Positions 11,776-23,625 of a stretch of 64,000 bases of DNA are shown here, piece by piece. Below the pieces are notes generated by a model. That model was not told the DNA's origin. It saw nothing but the letters and a program-made list of their open reading frames with translations, and made no database searches. Made by a program: the position numbers and the translations under genes. Source of the DNA: Toxorhynchites rutilus septentrionalis (taxonomy: Eukaryota > Arthropoda > Insecta > Diptera > Culicidae); contig NC_073744.1 of NCBI RefSeq assembly GCF_029784135.1, forward strand, positions 30,052,981 to 30,116,980, given 5' to 3'. The stretch's first letter is position 1. Every line of letters starts with the position of its first letter.

Positions 11776-12448
11776 ATTGATAAATTGATAAATTGATAAA
11801 TTGATAAATTGATATGTTGATATGTTGATGAATTGATAAATTGATAAATTGATTAATTTATTAATTGATTAATTGATAAATTGATAAATTGATAAATTTA
11901 TAAATTGATAAATTAATAAATTGATAAATTGATAAATTGATAAATTTATAAATTGATAAATTTATAAATTGATTAATTGATTAATTGATTAATTGATTAA
12001 TTGATTAATTGATTAATTGATAAATTGATAAATTGATAAATTGATAAATTGATAAATTGATAAATTGATAAATTGATAAATTGATAAATTGATAAATTGA
12101 TAAATTGATAAATTGATAAATTGATAAATTGATAAATTGATAAATTGATAAATTGATAAATTGATAAATTGATAAATTGATAAATTGATAAATTGATAAA
12201 TTGATAAATTGATAAATTGATAAATTGATAAATTGATAAATTGATAAATTGATAAATTGATAAATTGATAAATTGATAAATTGATAAATTGATAAATTGA
12301 TAAATTGATAAATTGATAAATTGATAAATTGATAAATTGATAAATTGATAAATTGATAAATTGATAAATTGATAAATTGATAAATTTATAAATTGATAAA
12401 TTAATAAATTGATAAATTGATAAATTGATAAATTGATAAATTGATAAG
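11776..12448. repeat. (TTGATAAA)n satellite, 8-bp unit
   Basis: More than 80 nearly perfect copies of the octamer TTGATAAA. The proximal third has variants (TTGATTAA, TTTATAAA, TTGATATG) and the distal two thirds is almost homogeneous. Read on the minus strand the array is an open frame encoding an 8-residue repeat (INLSIYQF), which is a consequence of period 8 without stops, not a gene. Confidence 0.97.
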
Positions 12449-12718
12449 ACGGCGCCAGTGGTTGTATGGTTAGCGTAACAGCCTCACAATCCGATCGGCC
12501 TGGGTTCAATCCCAGCTGGCGTCGTTGGGATTTTCTGAGGCGAAAAATCTCTGGTTACGTCTTCCTTCGGAGCGGAAGTAAAAGAAGTTGGCCCGGCTCA
12601 TGAGTTGTTGAGTCTGATAGGTAGGAACAGGTGGAGTCGCCTCCCTGATGTCGGTGATTGGCACTAAAGTGGCGGAAATAGGCCGACGAAAAATAAGCGA
12701 AGATTAAAAAAAAAAAAA
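12449..12718 (+). mobile_element. tRNA-derived SINE inserted in the satellite
   Basis: The 5' ~72 bp folds as a tRNA-like head: GGCGCCAG...CTGGCGTC acceptor pairing, an A-box-like GTGGTTGTATGGTTAGCG and a perfect B-box GGGTTCAATCCCA. A body follows (TTTTCTGAGGCGAAAAATC, GGAACAGGTGGAGTCGCC) and a poly(A) of about 13 at 12705-12718. Satellite octamers resume immediately downstream. The inserted copy postdates the array. The satellite hides any TSD. A genuine tRNA gene would not carry the ~200-bp body and A tail. Confidence 0.88.
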
Positions 12719-12770
12719 ATAAATTGATAAATTGATAAATTGATAAATTGATAAATTGATAAATTGATAA
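12719..12770. repeat. (TTGATAAA)n satellite, distal part
   Basis: Six more octamers after the SINE poly(A), then non-repetitive sequence. With 11776-12448 it forms one interrupted array. Confidence 0.9.
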
Positions 12771-12856
12771 AAAAAATCAGATATTTTTTTCGTCAAAGCC
12801 ACAAATGAGTCTTGTACAAAATTTATTGGATTTTCCAAAATTTCATCCCCAAAGAC

Positions 12857-14990
12857 GAAAGGGTAGTTTTCCATTCAATCAAAAATATCTTTGTAGTAAA
12901 AGGTCCTACTTGAACCTTTGAAATGATGTGCATCCCGTCTTTTTGTGTTGATTTCACGTCTCACATTAATTTCACTTACAGTTACAGCGTCAATAGCAAA
13001 TGTTGGAGACAAAAACAAAATCCATGAGATTCAATTGCGACAATTCCGGCACAGTCAACCTTGGAGATTCACCAAATCATACAGACAGAATAGTTTTTCC
13101 CTGTGAGTTTTGCGCTTCGCTAGTGTCTCTTTTATGGCCCACCATGAATCATGCATGACATTCCTTACAGAAGAGTAAATTCGTAATTTCTCGAAACAGA
13201 ATGCCCAAGGGAGTAGTTTTTTCAGCCATATTCACGGTGTGGCCACCCGATGACATCATCCCATCGTGATGATGAAAAATTCAGAATAAGACAATGCGCT
13301 CACATGGCTGTGTATTTTCATTTTGCGTTTGAGTTAAATTCCAGCTTGGAACATCGCAACCAGAATAACGACAAGTATTTTGAAGCATGAGTAATTGAAA
13401 AGCTACAACCGTTGAAAAATCAATTTATATCAGCCGCCACAGCTTGTCCGATACAACAGATCTGATCGATCGGATCGCGTGTAAGGCGACGGAAATGTTA
13501 GTCTGTTAGTAGTTGACAGTCTACAGCAGTCCATCAATGGTTCGCTTGGCTTGACTGCGTCCATGTGGCAGAACGCTGTCGATCGAGCGAGAAAATCAAC
13601 CTCCTCCTTGATTAATATTTCAGCGATGTAGCGACAGTGCGGTTCTGCGACTTGATACCTGGGGATCGTACCTCTGAATTAGATGGGAAATTTTTTGTCT
13701 CCCCACACTGTTCACATACGCGACACCCAACGGTTCCCGGTTTTATGATTAATACCGCAATTTGTGCTCAATACGCGATTGTTTGCAACTCATAACTGCG
13801 ATCGAGCGGAAAGACTCAAAGCGAAAATGCCGCCGCCCATTTGAGGCGGCGAACCATTCGTTGTGCTGAGTCATATGCGCGGAACGAAATAAAGCTGGAG
13901 AAATTTTTGACTACAATCGAGGAAAACTCGATCGGCTCGGGGGAAGTGTACAGCATAAAATAGACTAATTATATCTGTAATGGTCTCTCTGTACAACTAA
14001 AACACGACGATCGACGTTTACCAGTAGCATTGTGAGTGACTCTAATGGAATCGACCGATCGAAACCGGCATCCATTTTGGGAATCGCGGATAAAAGCGGC
14101 ATTCGGAGAGTGATGGCTTTCCGCTGGATATAAGTTTTCGCAGGAAGCAGTTTTCATTCGACACACCATAAAAGTGTAGGTAAAGCGTTTACCTAATGTG
14201 TTTACATTTCCCCTAAAGCGCTCACTAGTAGCAATTCAGCTGATACGGTTTGTTTGCAATGTACACGAAGTGTAGTTAGTGTGAGATGGTGCCCCCGTTT
14301 GGGGTTTGGTTTCGAAAGTGAAACTGATTTTATCGGATTCATCGTCGTTGCCCAGCAGACGTCTGCTTGAAGCGGCAATTACTAACAAGTTAGTTAATTG
14401 AAGCAAGAAAAAAAACACTTTTACCAGCGAATGGCAAACGTGTTTTTCTTCTGCTCTCCAACCTCTCTTCGAACGTATTCATCATAAGTGGCTGCCTCTC
14501 AACGCTCACATTTTCCTTTTGGCGTGGAAAATGTGATTTTCGAACAAATTATTAATCCGTCTCTGGTATACTGCATAATTTTCCACTCGAAAGCGACTCT
14601 CGTTGGGGGTAATACGCGCGAAGTTTGAGAATTTGTTGGCGTGCGACCATCCACTGGGCCAACGCGGCGACGTTTTGATCCTGTCCGTATGGGAGGCGGG
14701 GTCCACTTGCCTCCGTTTCGGTTACATTAATTATAATTATTATTAGTTTTCGACTCGAGTGTTATGTGGATTATTACATCATCATTTCTCTTAAGTTTAA
14801 CAATTGCTGCTGTGTAGCCTCCATGTCGCAAGATTGTTTATCCCGTTGTTCTGTCAGTGTCTAAACCAAACAACAACGACACACTGGCGACTCCACCCAA
14901 GCCCTATTTATAAAGCTCCTCAACACACGAAAATATTTGCGTTTCTTTTACCTGCATTACAGTGCTGATGAATGGATGGAAAAAAGAGAT
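12857..14990. other. unassigned sequence in duplication copy 1 (also 17779-19912)
   Basis: About 2.1 kb with moderate GC and no recognised repeat, likely formerly single-copy DNA. Minus frames of 60-66 codons (13969-14169, 14236-14418, 14506-14706 and their copies at 18891, 19158, 19428) show no domain and are probably chance ORFs. A TATA-like TATTTATAAAG sits at 14906-14916 (19828-19838), without further promoter support. Confidence 0.4.
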
Positions 14991-15560
14991 TATCGAATTT
15001 TCAAAATAGGACGTTCTCAAAAATGTTAATTCCCACTAAAAACTACCTTATGCAAAATATCAGCTCAATCGCACTTCATTTATTAGTGCCGCACAGCCAT
15101 CGAGTTTAGAGTTTTGGAAAACCCAAAAATTACTTACTCACATGAAATCGGGGCTCAAAAAAAAGTTGATGCCAAATGTCTTCAAATTACATGAAATCTA
15201 CTGCCATCTCGATAAAAAAAATTCAAAACGTTGTTTCGGAATACGAGGCAAAACGTATGATTTAGGGTGCCAATGAAAATCATTATCTCGATTTTTCATG
15301 CGAAATGTTGATTTGCACGATAAAATACCCTATCCAAAATATTAGCTCAATCGGACTTCATTTACTAAGTATGACAGACGCCAAAATGTGAGTTTTTAGA
15401 GAACCGAATCACCCAAGGAGGGAGTGGACATAAAATCGGGTTGTTCCAAAAAAAAATGTTGATACCAAATGTCCTCAAATCGTATGAAACGTCGAGATTC
15501 GCTGTTATCTAGAAAATATTTTTTTCGCCAAAAATTGACTTTTTGGCACTCCGGTGACGC
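14991..15560 (+). repeat. ~282-bp repeat, two diverged tandem units (copy at 19913-20482)
   Basis: CAAAATATCAGCTCAATCGC at 15053 and CAAAATATTAGCTCAATCGG at 15335 start equivalent segments. They continue in parallel (CTTCATTTATTAGTG against CTTCATTTACTAAGT; TTGATGCCAAATGTCTTCAA against TTGATACCAAATGTCCTCAA). Offset 282 bp. The 91-codon frame at 15469-15744 begins in the second unit and has no recognised domain. Confidence 0.6.
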
Positions 15561-15869
15561 TTTAGGAGGAGTTTTGAAGCGGAATACTGCTAAAGCAAGT
15601 TTACTGGGTCATCACATTACAACTGCAAAAGAACTCTATATATGGGCAATTTCCAAAACAGATTCGAAAATGTACTATGGTTTTTATCAGAGACACGTTG
15701 TAAAGCAATGGAAAGAAAACTTAAAACCCGTTATAATTATGTGAAGCAAATTTCCGGAACTCAGTTATATCCCGAGACAATGAAAACTATAAAAAACACA
15801 TACAATCATTAATAACGGAACCAAAATTAAAATTTTGTGCAACTCTGGTATTTTCTCCAAAAATATTTG

Positions 15870-16140
15870 CTTTAATTTGATATGTCGATCATTTGAATCG
15901 ACTCAGTAGTTCAAAAGTTATGAATTTTTGAATAAAAACATTTTTTGAAAAAAGTGGACAAATTTGATTTTTCGGACCACACTAAAATGGAAATGATCAC
16001 CCTAACAAAAAAAATAAAAAATATGGGTCTAATGGTTTGCGACAAAAAACAAAATAATTTCCACTTCCCACGAAAATCTGAGAACCACTATATCGGTTTG
16101 ACATGGAATGGCTGTATATATAAATATTTTTTTTTATTTC
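15870..16140 (+). repeat. dispersed repeat (TTTTTCGGACCAC family), copy at 20792-21062
   Basis: AGTTCAAAAGTTATGAATTT, ATTTTTCGGACCACAC and GAGAACCACTATATCGG match blocks at 1990-2150 and in the palindrome arms. It abuts the RT fragment at about 16141. Confidence 0.55.
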
Positions 16141-17192
16141 CGCATGGTCTCGCTATCACAAAACTGAGCCGCCTCGGTCTTCCTTCGTGGATTGTTCGCT
16201 GGATAGAATCGTACCTTTCGTCCAGGAAAGCTTTCGTGAAGGTTCACGATGCCACATCGAATGCGTTTCAACTACCGTCCGGGGTTCCTCAGGGTAGTCA
16301 CCTTGGTCCTCTCATCTTTATACTTTTTTTAAACGATGTATGCGACCACCTAAGCTGCTGCAAGCTCTTGTATGCAGATGACCTAAAACTCTACCGCATT
16401 ATCAAGACGACGGTTGATTGCCTGGCTCTGCAAGCTGATATTGAACGCTTGTCATCGTGGTGTAAGATGAACGGAATGTTGGCAAACCCAGCCAAATGCA
16501 AAATCATCACCTTCAGCCGAAGTCGAACACCGGTCACGTTCGAATATTCGATGAATGAGTCACCGCTTGTGAGAGTATGCTCTATCAAGGACCTTGGGCT
16601 ACTTTTAGACAGGAAATTGAGATTCAACGAGCACATATCGATGACAGTCACTAAAGCAAACTCCATGCTTGGCTTCCTGAGAAGAAATACAGCGCAATTT
16701 GACGACGTACATGCCATGAAGTCACTGTACTGTTCTCTGGTTCGCAGCGTAATAGAGTATGGAGTGCAGATCTGGGCCCCGTATCACAGTGTGCACGTAA
16801 CACGTATCGAAAAAATCCAGAAACGTTTTATAAGAAGTGCATTACGGCGGCTCCCATGGACAAATCCCGACAATCTACCGCCTTACGAACATCGATGCGC
16901 GCTCATCGGACTCCAAACTCTGTCGAGCCGGCGTAGTTTTCTGCAAAGGCTGTTCATCTACGACGTACTAAGCAACAACATCGACTGCGGCAGCATACTG
17001 CAAAATATTAATATTCACGTTCCGAACCGCCAACTCCGAAGCACTTCCTTTCTCAGAGTTCAAGGGCACCGTACTACATACGGATATAACAATCCGCTAG
17101 ATAGATGCTGTAGGCTTTTTAACGATGTGCACGATATTTTTGATTTCAACATAAGTAGACTAGTTTTTAAAGATAGAATTAAGAATGTCTAA
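16141..17192 (+). pseudogene. CR1/Jockey-like RT fragment (duplication copy 1)
   Basis: The longer open frame starts at 15945, but its first ~65 residues are read-through of the preceding dispersed repeat. Homology begins at HGLAITKLSRLGLPSWIVRW, just after motif A. Motif A, with its catalytic Asp, is therefore missing and the protein cannot be active. Motif B (SGVPQGSHLGPLIF) and the YADD box (LLYADDLKLYR) are intact, and the C-terminal region runs to the stop at 17190-17192 with no break. A 3' tail GGTAAATAAATAAATTTCC follows at about 17219-17238. It belongs to the same group as the 8.66-kb element but is a clearly different subfamily by eye. Confidence 0.85.
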
Positions 17193-17384
17193 ATAGTCTG
17201 TGTGGTCTGTGACCAAAGATGGTAAATAAATAAATTTCCTAACATCTCGTGTCACGATGTTCGTTGTCGAACTCCTCCGAAACCCCACGACCGATTTTTA
17301 TGTAATTATATACAAAAAAATTGGTAGGCATGAGAATAGGTCGTAAACTATATATGTTACCGCTAGAGTACCGATTACTATATA

Positions 17385-17741
17385 TTAGGCTGTCAAAAAA
17401 GTCCTGCGGTATTTCCGCGAGGTGTCGTTGTAGGCGCGTAGTTCTAGTTGTATTCATTGTATCGAGTCATACTATAGCTTGTTGGAAAGGTATATATAAT
17501 AATATATACCTATAATATAGTCCTTGACAGTGTTTTGTTTGGTTAAGTCGTTCGTGAGTGTCGCAAATATGGAGCGTGTCGCGTATAGTATAGTGTCGCA
17601 AATATGGAGCAAAATAAAGAGAAAATCCGCCATATTTTACAGTACTACTATGACAATGGCAAAAATGCATCTCAAGCTGCCAATAAAATTTGTGCAGTTT
17701 ATGGACCCGATACAGTTTCCATTTCCACCGCACAACGATGG
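17385..17741 (+). mobile_element. mariner 5' fragment cut by the duplication junction
   Basis: The terminal TTAGGCTGTCAAAAAAGTCC starts at 17385 and the sequence runs through the transposase start to the junction at 17741. It equals the first 357 bp of the mariner at 22307. Just upstream of the transposase start, the phrase GTGTCGCAAATATGGAGC occurs twice (17563 and 17593), a small internal duplication not present in the opposite-strand mariner. Confidence 0.92.
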
Positions 17742-17778
17742 TGCGGGTAGTTTTCCATTCAATCGTGAAAGTGGTAGT
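17742..17778. other. 37-bp filler at the tandem duplication junction
   Basis: It reads tgc then GGGTAGTTTTCCATTCAATC then GTGAAAGTGGTAGT. The 20-mer is a copy of the start of the duplicated unit (12861-12880 and 17783-17802), pasted one extra time at the junction. Templated filler of this kind is the known signature of polymerase-mediated or end-joining repair with template switching. Confidence 0.9.
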
Positions 17779-20700
17779 GAAAGGGTAGTTTTCCATTCAA
17801 TCAAAAATATCTTTGTAGTAAAAGGTCCTACTTGAACCTTTGAAATGATGTGCATCCCGTCTTTTTGTGTTGATTTCACGTCTCACATTAATTTCACTTA
17901 CAGTTACAGCGTCAATAGCAAATGTTGGAGACAAAAACAAAATCCATGAGATTCAATTGCGACAATTCCGGCACAGTCAACCTTGGAGATTCACCAAATC
18001 ATACAGACAGAATAGTTTTTCCCTGTGAGTTTTGCGCTTCGCTAGTGTCTCTTTTATGGCCCACCATGAATCATGCATGACATTCCTTACAGAAGAGTAA
18101 ATTCGTAATTTCTCGAAACAGAATGCCCAAGGGAGTAGTTTTTTCAGCCATATTCACGGTGTGGCCACCCGATGACATCATCCCATCGTGATGATGAAAA
18201 ATTCAGAATAAGACAATGCGCTCACATGGCTGTGTATTTTCATTTTGCGTTTGAGTTAAATTCCAGCTTGGAACATCGCAACCAGAATAACGACAAGTAT
18301 TTTGAAGCATGAGTAATTGAAAAGCTACAACCGTTGAAAAATCAATTTATATCAGCCGCCACAGCTTGTCCGATACAACAGATCTGATCGATCGGATCGC
18401 GTGTAAGGCGACGGAAATGTTAGTCTGTTAGTAGTTGACAGTCTACAGCAGTCCATCAATGGTTCGCTTGGCTTGACTGCGTCCATGTGGCAGAACGCTG
18501 TCGATCGAGCGAGAAAATCAACCTCCTCCTTGATTAATATTTCAGCGATGTAGCGACAGTGCGGTTCTGCGACTTGATACCTGGGGATCGTACCTCTGAA
18601 TTAGATGGGAAATTTTTTGTCTCCCCACACTGTTCACATACGCGACACCCAACGGTTCCCGGTTTTATGATTAATACCGCAATTTGTGCTCAATACGCGA
18701 TTGTTTGCAACTCATAACTGCGATCGAGCGGAAAGACTCAAAGCGAAAATGCCGCCGCCCATTTGAGGCGGCGAACCATTCGTTGTGCTGAGTCATATGC
18801 GCGGAACGAAATAAAGCTGGAGAAATTTTTGACTACAATCGAGGAAAACTCGATCGGCTCGGGGGAAGTGTACAGCATAAAATAGACTAATTATATCTGT
18901 AATGGTCTCTCTGTACAACTAAAACACGACGATCGACGTTTACCAGTAGCATTGTGAGTGACTCTAATGGAATCGACCGATCGAAACCGGCATCCATTTT
19001 GGGAATCGCGGATAAAAGCGGCATTCGGAGAGTGATGGCTTTCCGCTGGATATAAGTTTTCGCAGGAAGCAGTTTTCATTCGACACACCATAAAAGTGTA
19101 GGTAAAGCGTTTACCTAATGTGTTTACATTTCCCCTAAAGCGCTCACTAGTAGCAATTCAGCTGATACGGTTTGTTTGCAATGTACACGAAGTGTAGTTA
19201 GTGTGAGATGGTGCCCCCGTTTGGGGTTTGGTTTCGAAAGTGAAACTGATTTTATCGGATTCATCGTCGTTGCCCAGCAGACGTCTGCTTGAAGCGGCAA
19301 TTACTAACAAGTTAGTTAATTGAAGCAAGAAAAAAAACACTTTTACCAGCGAATGGCAAACGTGTTTTTCTTCTGCTCTCCAACCTCTCTTCGAACGTAT
19401 TCATCATAAGTGGCTGCCTCTCAACGCTCACATTTTCCTTTTGGCGTGGAAAATGTGATTTTCGAACAAATTATTAATCCGTCTCTGGTATACTGCATAA
19501 TTTTCCACTCGAAAGCGACTCTCGTTGGGGGTAATACGCGCGAAGTTTGAGAATTTGTTGGCGTGCGACCATCCACTGGGCCAACGCGGCGACGTTTTGA
19601 TCCTGTCCGTATGGGAGGCGGGGTCCACTTGCCTCCGTTTCGGTTACATTAATTATAATTATTATTAGTTTTCGACTCGAGTGTTATGTGGATTATTACA
19701 TCATCATTTCTCTTAAGTTTAACAATTGCTGCTGTGTAGCCTCCATGTCGCAAGATTGTTTATCCCGTTGTTCTGTCAGTGTCTAAACCAAACAACAACG
19801 ACACACTGGCGACTCCACCCAAGCCCTATTTATAAAGCTCCTCAACACACGAAAATATTTGCGTTTCTTTTACCTGCATTACAGTGCTGATGAATGGATG
19901 GAAAAAAGAGATTATCGAATTTTCAAAATAGGACGTTCTCAAAAATGTTAATTCCCACTAAAAACTACCTTATGCAAAATATCAGCTCAATCGCACTTCA
20001 TTTATTAGTGCCGCACAGCCATCGAGTTTAGAGTTTTGGAAAACCCAAAAATTACTTACTCACATGAAATCGGGGCTCAAAAAAAAGTTGATGCCAAATG
20101 TCTTCAAATTACATGAAATCTACTGCCATCTCGATAAAAAAAATTCAAAACGTTGTTTCGGAATACGAGGCAAAACGTATGATTTAGGGTGCCAATGAAA
20201 ATCATTATCTCGATTTTTCATGCGAAATGTTGATTTGCACGATAAAATACCCTATCCAAAATATTAGCTCAATCGGACTTCATTTACTAAGTATGACAGA
20301 CGCCAAAATGTGAGTTTTTAGAGAACCGAATCACCCAAGGAGGGAGTGGACATAAAATCGGGTTGTTCCAAAAAAAAATGTTGATACCAAATGTCCTCAA
20401 ATCGTATGAAACGTCGAGATTCGCTGTTATCTAGAAAATATTTTTTTCGCCAAAAATTGACTTTTTGGCACTCCGGTGACGCTTTAGGAGGAGTTTTGAA
20501 GCGGAATACTGCTAAAGCAAGTTTACTGGGTCATCACATTACAACTGCAAAAGAACTCTATATATGGGCAATTTCCAAAACAGATTCGAAAATGTACTAT
20601 GGTTTTTATCAGAGACACGTTGTAAAGCAATGGAAAGAAAACTTAAAACCCGTTATAATTATGTGAAGCAAATTTCCGGAACTCAGTTATATCCCGAGAC

Positions 20701-22663
20701 AATGAAAACTATAAAAAACACATACAATCATTAATAACGGAACCAAAATTAAAATTTTGTGCAACTCTGGTATTTTCTCCAAAAATATTTGCTTTAATTT
20801 GATATGTCGATCATTTGAATCGACTCAGTAGTTCAAAAGTTATGAATTTTTGAATAAAAACATTTTTTGAAAAAAGTGGACAAATTTGATTTTTCGGACC
20901 ACACTAAAATGGAAATGATCACCCTAACAAAAAAAATAAAAAATATGGGTCTAATGGTTTGCGACAAAAAACAAAATAATTTCCACTTCCCACGAAAATC
21001 TGAGAACCACTATATCGGTTTGACATGGAATGGCTGTATATATAAATATTTTTTTTTATTTCCGCATGGTCTCGCTATCACAAAACTGAGCCGCCTCGGT
21101 CTTCCTTCGTGGATTGTTCGCTGGATAGAATCGTACCTTTCGTCCAGGAAAGCTTTCGTGAAGGTTCACGATGCCACATCGAATGCGTTTCAACTACCGT
21201 CCGGGGTTCCTCAGGGTAGTCACCTTGGTCCTCTCATCTTTATACTTTTTTTAAACGATGTATGCGACCACCTAAGCTGCTGCAAGCTCTTGTATGCAGA
21301 TGACCTAAAACTCTACCGCATTATCAAGACGACGGTTGATTGCCTGGCTCTGCAAGCTGATATTGAACGCTTGTCATCGTGGTGTAAGATGAACGGAATG
21401 TTGGCAAACCCAGCCAAATGCAAAATCATCACCTTCAGCCGAAGTCGAACACCGGTCACGTTCGAATATTCGATGAATGAGTCACCGCTTGTGAGAGTAT
21501 GCTCTATCAAGGACCTTGGGCTACTTTTAGACAGGAAATTGAGATTCAACGAGCACATATCGATGACAGTCACTAAAGCAAACTCCATGCTTGGCTTCCT
21601 GAGAAGAAATACAGCGCAATTTGACGACGTACATGCCATGAAGTCACTGTACTGTTCTCTGGTTCGCAGCGTAATAGAGTATGGAGTGCAGATCTGGGCC
21701 CCGTATCACAGTGTGCACGTAACACGTATCGAAAAAATCCAGAAACGTTTTATAAGAAGTGCATTACGGCGGCTCCCATGGACAAATCCCGACAATCTAC
21801 CGCCTTACGAACATCGATGCGCGCTCATCGGACTCCAAACTCTGTCGAGCCGGCGTAGTTTTCTGCAAAGGCTGTTCATCTACGACGTACTAAGCAACAA
21901 CATCGACTGCGGCAGCATACTGCAAAATATTAATATTCACGTTCCGAACCGCCAACTCCGAAGCACTTCCTTTCTCAGAGTTCAAGGGCACCGTACTACA
22001 TACGGATATAACAATCCGCTAGATAGATGCTGTAGGCTTTTTAACGATGTGCACGATATTTTTGATTTCAACATAAGTAGACTAGTTTTTAAAGATAGAA
22101 TTAAGAATGTCTAAATAGTCTGTGTGGTCTGTGACCAAAGATGGTAAATAAATAAATTTCCTAACATCTCGTGTCACGATGTTCGTTGTCGAACTCCTCC
22201 GAAACCCCACGACCGATTTTTATGTAATTATATACAAAAAAATTGGTAGGCATGAGAATAGGTCGTAAACTATATATGTTACCGCTAGAGTACCGATTAC
22301 TATATATTAGGCTGTCAAAAAAGTCCTGCGGTATTTCCGCGAGGTGTCGTTGTAGGCGCGTAGTTCTAGTTGTATTCATTGTATCGAGTCATACTATAGC
22401 TTGTTGGAAAGGTATATATAATAATATATACCTATAATATAGTCCTTGACAGTGTTTTGTTTGGTTAAGTCGTTCGTGAGTGTCGCAAATATGGAGCGTG
22501 TCGCGTATAGTATAGTGTCGCAAATATGGAGCAAAATAAAGAGAAAATCCGCCATATTTTACAGTACTACTATGACAATGGCAAAAATGCATCTCAAGCT
22601 GCCAATAAAATTTGTGCAGTTTATGGACCCGATACAGTTTCCATTTCCACCGCACAACGATGG
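17779..22663. repeat. 4,885-bp tandem duplication, copy 2
   Basis: Copy of 12857-17741 at a constant +4,922 offset, including the 282-bp repeat, the dispersed repeat, the RT fragment and the mariner 5' end. Beyond 22663 the mariner continues uninterrupted, so this copy keeps the ancestral right flank and copy 1 the ancestral left flank. Confidence 0.95.
21063..22114 (+). pseudogene. CR1/Jockey-like RT fragment (duplication copy 2)
   Basis: Identical in translation to 16141-17192: lacks motif A, keeps motif B and YADD, stop at 22112-22114. The open frame from 20867 again includes ~65 unrelated residues. Present only because of the tandem duplication. Confidence 0.85.
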
Positions 22664-23625
22664 TTTCAACGTTTTCGTTCTGGTGTAGAGGTCGTCGAAG
22701 ATGCGCCACGCTCCGGAAGGCCTGTCGTCGAGAATTGCGACAAAATCTCTGAATTAGCCGAGAAAGGCCGGCATAGTAGCAGCCGTAGCATCGGCCAAGA
22801 GCTGGGGATAAGTCATCAAACCGTTATTAACCATTTGAAGAAGCTTGGATTCACAAAGAAGCTCGATGTATGGGTGCCACACACGTTGACGCAAAAAAAC
22901 ATCTTTGACCGTATCGACGCATGTGAATCGCTGCTGAATCGCAACAAAATCGACCCGTTTCTGAAGCGTATGGTGACTGGCGATGAAAAGTGGGTCACTT
23001 ACGACAACGTGAAGCGCAAACGGTCGTGGTCGAGGCCCGCTGAAGCGGCTCAGACGGTGGCCAAGCCCTCATTAACGGCTAGGAAGGTTCAGCTGTGTGT
23101 TTGGTGGGATTGTCAAGGAATAATCTATTATGAGCTGCTTCCCTATGGCCAAACGCTCAATTCGGACCTGTATTGCCAACAACTGGACCGCTTGAAGGTA
23201 GCACTCATGAAGAAGAGGCCATCTTTGATAAACAGAGGCCGCATTGTCTTCCATCAGACCAACGCCAGGCCACACACTTCTTTGGTGACGCGCCAGAAGC
23301 TCCGGGAGCTCGGATGGGAGGTTCTTTTGCATCCGCCGTATAGTCCGGACCTTGCACCAAGTGACTACCACCTGTTTTTGTCCATGGCGAACGAGCTAGG
23401 TAGTCAGAGGTTTGCCACAAAAGAGGCTTGTGAAAATTGGCTATCCGAGTTTTTTTGCCAATAAGGAAGCGAGCTTCTATAACAGGGGTATTATGAAGTT
23501 GGCATCTCGTTGGGAACAAGTAATCGAACAAAACGGCGCATATTTGACTTAAAACAGATGATTGTAACTAATTTTATGAACAAATGAAAATTTAAAAAAA
23601 ATACCGCACTTTTTTGATAGCCTAA
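22307..23625 (+). mobile_element. mariner transposon, left arm
   Basis: 1,319 bp from TTAGGCTGTCAAAAAAGTCC to the inverted end ...GCACTTTTTTGATAGCCTAA, flanked by TA at 22305-22306 and 23626-23627. The right TIR lacks the CCT of the left one (GTCCTGCGG against GTGCGG), a 3-bp difference present in both mariners. Full-length in structure but with a disabled transposase. Confidence 0.95.
22526..23464 (+). pseudogene. mariner transposase, catalytically dead and frameshifted
   Basis: A cut-and-paste transposase that binds the TIRs and cuts DNA with a D,D34D triad. The start MEQNKEKIRHIL is the family start. N-terminal paired-like helix-turn-helix segments span about residues 1-110, followed by the mariner linker motif WVPHTLTQ near 120. 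The first catalytic Asp is present (TGDEKW, near 153). The second, expected in HDNARPH, is replaced by Thr (FHQTNARPHTS, near 251). The third is present in YSPDLAPSDYHLF, exactly 34 residues later. A T7 run at 23450-23456 shifts the frame and stops the ORF at 23462-23464. The normal C-terminus (about 31 residues, ending before the stop at 23550-23552) is readable in the next frame. Two independent lesions make it inactive. Confidence 0.93.

Larger units (their letters stand above)
12857..17741. repeat. 4,885-bp tandem duplication, copy 1
   Basis: Every landmark reappears 4,922 bp downstream; for example the RT stop falls at 17190-17192 and 22112-22114, and the translated frames are identical. 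Homology starts at GAAAGGGTAGTTTTCCATTC and stops inside a mariner at CCGCACAACGATGG. I saw no mismatch by eye, so the event is very recent or the copies are an assembly artefact. This copy ends with only the first 357 bp of the mariner; copy 2 continues into the whole element. The mariner insertion therefore came first. Confidence 0.95.

Noticed and set aside
11997..12509. 170-codon minus-strand frame encoding an INLSIYQF repeat
   Set aside because: It is the translation of the (TTGATAAA)n satellite; an 8-bp period without stops is open by construction, and its start lies in the SINE.
12449..12525. A genuine tRNA gene with cloverleaf-like pairing
   Set aside because: A SINE body and poly(A) follow directly, and the anticodon arm pairs poorly. 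It is a tRNA-derived SINE head.
14904..14918. Promoter at TATTTATAAAG in the duplicated region
   Set aside because: No initiator, downstream element or gene; a TATA-like string is expected by chance in AT-rich DNA.
15945..16140. First 65 residues of the RT frame as part of the RT protein
   Set aside because: This part is the dispersed TTTTTCGGACCAC repeat also found at 1990 and in the palindrome, so the frame is accidental upstream of about 16141.
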